From contig JAVJSU010000099.1 in assembly GCA_040219275.1 (NCBI GenBank), positions 214,259 to 278,258 of the forward strand: a DNA stretch of 64,000 bases, in the 5' to 3' direction. Shown here piece by piece: positions 62,413-64,000 of the stretch. The first letter of the stretch is position 1; each line of letters opens with the position of its first letter. The translations under genes were made by a program, and so were the position numbers. Below the pieces are notes generated by a model. That model did no database searches. It was not told the DNA's origin and saw only the letters and a program-made list of their open reading frames with translations. Source of the stretch: JAVJSU01 sp040219275. GTDB lineage: Bacteria > Chloroflexota > Anaerolineae > Aggregatilineales > Phototrophicaceae.

Positions 62413-63342
62413 TTACCCCACAAAAGCCTTGATCGTATCCGCACTATTGAGCGAAATCCGCGTCTTAGACCGGTCAATCCGCTTGACCAATCCACTTAGC
62501 ACATCACCCGAACCAATTTCGATAAAGCGCTCAACACCATCAGCGACCATTGCTTGCATGGTTTCTGTCCAGCGCACCTCTTGAGTCAATTGCCGATTCA
62601 ACTCTTCACGAATTGAATCCACATTAGCGAGTGGCTTTGCGCTGACATTGGCGTATACAGGCAATTTTGGCGGGGACAATGTGATTTGACCAACTAATTG
62701 TTTAAATGAGTCCGATGCCGTCGCCATCAATGGAGAATGTGCCGCAATACTCACTGCAAGCCGAACAACCCTTTTCGCACCAGATTCTGTGGCAAGCGCC
62801 ATTGCAGTTTCTAATGCTTCATTATCGCCGGAAATAACGACCTGCCCCGGACAGTTATCATTGGCGACCACCACTTGCTTACCCACCTGTTTGGATGCAC
62901 GTTCGCAAAGTTCACGAACAGGTGCGGCATCTAAACCAAGCAAAGCCGCCATACCACCGGGTTGTTTCTCACCCGCTTCTTTCATCAATCGCCCACGTTC
63001 ACGCACTAGCTTCAAACCCTCTTCAAAACTGAAAACACCCGCTAAGGCCAGCGCAGTGAATTCGCCGAGGCTGTGTCCGGCAACGCAGTCTGGCGTAATC
63101 ATCATTTCGGTTTGCAATGCGCTCAAGATGGCGAAACTTGTTACATAGAGCGCGGGTTGCGTATTTTCGGTAGCGTTCAGCAAGTCTTCAGAACCTTCGA
63201 AACATATCTGTGAGAGTTTCATCCCCAGAAGGTCATCCGCATGTGTAAAGACATCCCGCGACACGCGATAATTGGCGGCTACATCTTTACCCATCCCTAC
63301 TTGCTGGGACCCTTGCCCTGGAAAGAGAAAAGCTGTTTTCAT
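62413..63342 (-). CDS. fabD: Malonyl-CoA:ACP transacylase
   Basis: A 309-residue acyltransferase. It opens TAFLFPGQGSQQVGMG, has the nucleophile motif GHSLGEFTALALAG, and carries the catalytic His in SIAAHSPLM. FabD loads malonyl groups onto acyl-carrier protein for fatty-acid synthesis. Upstream is rpmF, as often found in bacteria, but here a strong terminator separates them. Further fab genes may lie outside the window. The ATG has GGAGG upstream at a rather long distance. Confidence 0.96.
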   Translation of the reverse strand: MKTAFLFPGQGSQQVGMGKDVAANYRVSRDVFTHADDLLGMKLSQICFEGSEDLLNATENTQPALYVTSFAILSALQTEMMITPDCVAGHSLGEFTALALAGVFSFEEGLKLVRERGRLMKEAGEKQPGGMAALLGLDAAPVRELCERASKQVGKQVVVANDNCPGQVVISGDNEALETAMALATESGAKRVVRLAVSIAAHSPLMATASDSFKQLVGQITLSPPKLPVYANVSAKPLANVDSIREELNRQLTQEVRWTETMQAMVADGVERFIEIGSGDVLSGLVKRIDRSKTRISLNSADTIKAFVG

Positions 63343-63390
63343 GCTTTACCCAGCCTCCCCAAAATAACGTTTGTAACAGGAGCTATAAAA

Positions 63391-63413
63391 ACAAAAACCG
63401 TGCATGTGCACGG
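63391..63413 (-). terminator. Terminator of rpmF
   Basis: On the minus strand CCGTGCA/TGCACGG (63413-63407 with 63404-63398) forms a tight 7-bp hairpin followed by TTTTTGTTTTT. It lies 27 bases after the rpmF stop. Confidence 0.8.
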
Positions 63414-63439
63414 CTCTCTTACGATTTTGCACAACGATT

Positions 63440-63625
63440 TTATTCGTCGTCAACTTCGATGACCTGCTTGCCTTTATACATGCCGGTCTTCATATCAACA
63501 TGATGTGCACGTCGCCATTCGCCTGTATCAGGATCTAAGACCAGATGCGGCAGAGAGATGCTATCATGTGCACGTCGCTTGTTACGACGTGACTTAGAAA
63601 TTTTTCGCTTTGGCAGAGGACCCAC
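63440..63625 (-). CDS. rpmF: 50S ribosomal protein L32
   Basis: A 61-residue L32. The basic N-terminus GPLPKRKISKSRRNKRRAHD is typical. In the zinc-binding form the C-terminal half reads CxxCG...CxxCGxY; here it is LVLDPDTGEWRRAHHVDMKTGMYKGK, with no cysteine, so this is the zinc-free form. GTG 63625 is the start, with AGGAG seven bases upstream. It has its own consensus promoter and a terminator downstream, and so is monocistronic. Zinc-free L32 paralogues are often made under zinc limitation, but no other copy is visible here. Confidence 0.93.
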   Translation of the reverse strand: MGPLPKRKISKSRRNKRRAHDSISLPHLVLDPDTGEWRRAHHVDMKTGMYKGKQVIEVDDE

Positions 63626-63677
63626 GAGTCTGCTCCTTAATAGTTTATGGTGGTTTTTTGACGGATTTGAGTTCAGA

Positions 63678-63707
63678 ATTATAAAGGTGAAATTACCGTA
63701 GTGTCAA
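63678..63707 (-). promoter_or_regulatory. Promoter of rpmF
   Basis: On the minus strand perfect TTGACA (63707-63702) and TATAAT (63683-63678) are 18 bases apart. The L32 start codon lies about 50 bases downstream. Confidence 0.85.
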
Positions 63708-63799
63708 GGTGAGCCTCTGTCTACAGCAAAGCAGTTGGGTCTATTTCACTACAAACCTACCCAATCACCCACTAACCGCAACTATTCATCGAGGAGATC

Positions 63800-63937
63800 A
63801 TGCCTTTAAAAGAACAAATCACAAAAATTATTGGTCAGCCTGTTTCACAATTAACCCCACTAAGAAGCTATTTGAAAAGTGAGAAAAGACCTGCTAGGGT
63901 AGATGAATGGATAGGAAACCTTACCCAAGTGACTTGA
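63800..63937 (+). CDS. Short ORF, probably a gene 5' end cut by an insertion sequence
   Basis: ATG 63800 follows GAGGAG at a close but usable distance of three bases. The peptide begins MPLKEQITKIIGQPVSQLTP and continues LRSYLKSE before sequence that fits the left end of the adjacent insertion element; the reading frame then closes at 63935. This suggests the native gene was interrupted near 63880. The first 25 residues faintly recall the N-terminus of small-molecule kinases (a GxPVxxLxPL pattern), but that is too little to name a family. Confidence 0.4.
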   Translation: MPLKEQITKIIGQPVSQLTPLRSYLKSEKRPARVDEWIGNLTQVT

Positions 63938-64000
63938 AAGATGATGAGTGGGAACTGATCGCCCCACATCTACCGAAAGCCAAACCGGGAGGACGAGCAC
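63881..64000 (+). mobile_element. Left part of an IS5-type insertion sequence
   Basis: The transposase start at 63907 places an IS in this edge of the window. The left inverted repeat should lie within about 50 bases upstream; the stretch from 63881 (GAGAAAAGACCTGCTAGGGT) is the likely start but cannot be confirmed because the right end is outside the window. Confidence 0.5.
63907..64000 (+). CDS. IS5-family transposase, N-terminal fragment
   Basis: The first 31 residues start MDRKPYPSDLKDDEWELIAP, followed by HLPKAKPGGRA. This is the conserved N-terminal domain of IS5-like transposases (LTDxxWxLIxPLLPxxxxGGRPR). The gene runs off the right edge, so length, DDE residues and intactness are unknown. 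It is transcribed away from rpmF and overlaps the end of the short ORF at 63800 in another frame. Confidence 0.75.
   Translation, partial: MDRKPYPSDLKDDEWELIAPHLPKAKPGGRA

Overview
The window reads as a stretch of chromosome from a Chloroflexota (Anaerolineae-like) bacterium. This is inferred from gene content, not from a marker gene. The clues are a split pair of TIGR03960/TIGR03936 radical-SAM proteins, a GldA/GldF/GldG-type ABC operon ending in a DUF4340 gene, a membrane 7TM-GAF-HTH regulator, a PPC-domain lipoprotein with a long Thr/Ala/Pro stalk, and a membrane-anchored MurF-like ligase. Base composition is close to balanced and coding density is high. Sigma-70-type TTGACA/TATAAT promoters and hairpin-plus-U terminators are easy to see. 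Only the right edge carries mobile DNA.

Layout. 1-4.6 kb: partial hpt, an FHA protein, a nucleoside kinase with TGS/SAD-like N-terminus, chorismate mutase-DAHP synthase and a membrane protein. 4.6-14.0 kb (minus strand): one arginine/carbamoyl-phosphate operon, leader peptide-argC-argB-argD-argJ-carA-two small ORFs-carB-membrane protein, closed by a perfect hairpin terminator at 3799-3834. Between the leader peptide and argC lies an intrinsic terminator with a competing antiterminator, so the operon appears to be controlled by ribosome-mediated attenuation sensing arginine. 14.2-18.1 kb: Gld-type ABC exporter operon. 18.1-24.2 kb: rpoD with a long structured leader, LiaF-like protein, acetyltransferase, 7TM-GAF-HTH regulator and S1-domain protein. 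24.4-35.6 kb: FtsK, TRIC channel, aldo/keto reductase, SRAP protein, small membrane proteins, the radical-SAM pair, and psuG with a PfkB kinase. 35.7-42.2 kb: MurA-like protein lacking key residues, hydrolase, EcsC-like protein, MurF-like protein, phosphotransferase and a VOC protein. 42.3-49.5 kb: a branched-chain-type ABC importer operon (with a LivM-LivG fusion) that continues into a flavoprotein flanked by two NTF2-like proteins, probably an uptake-and-oxidation unit for an unknown small acid. 49.5-53.4 kb: glmS under a glmS ribozyme, plsC and a pseudouridine synthase. 53.4-62.3 kb: glycosyltransferase, stalked lipoprotein, ddl, class-I glutamine amidotransferase-like hydrolase, a uracil-DNA glycosylase without Fe-S ligands, a thioesterase, and an aminotransferase with its own leader ORF and terminator. 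62.4-64 kb: fabD, a cysteine-free rpmF, and the start of an IS5-type transposase that appears to cut a small ORF.

Central themes are nitrogen/arginine and carbamoyl-phosphate supply, cell-envelope precursors (glmS, MurA-like, MurF-like, ddl, plsC, fabD) and RNA-level control. Three biosynthetic or housekeeping transcripts (arg operon, rpoD, glmS), and possibly a fourth (the aminotransferase), carry regulatory 5' leaders. The arginine attenuator is the strongest candidate for an undescribed regulatory system here. No CRISPR array, rRNA, tRNA, prophage or defence island was seen.
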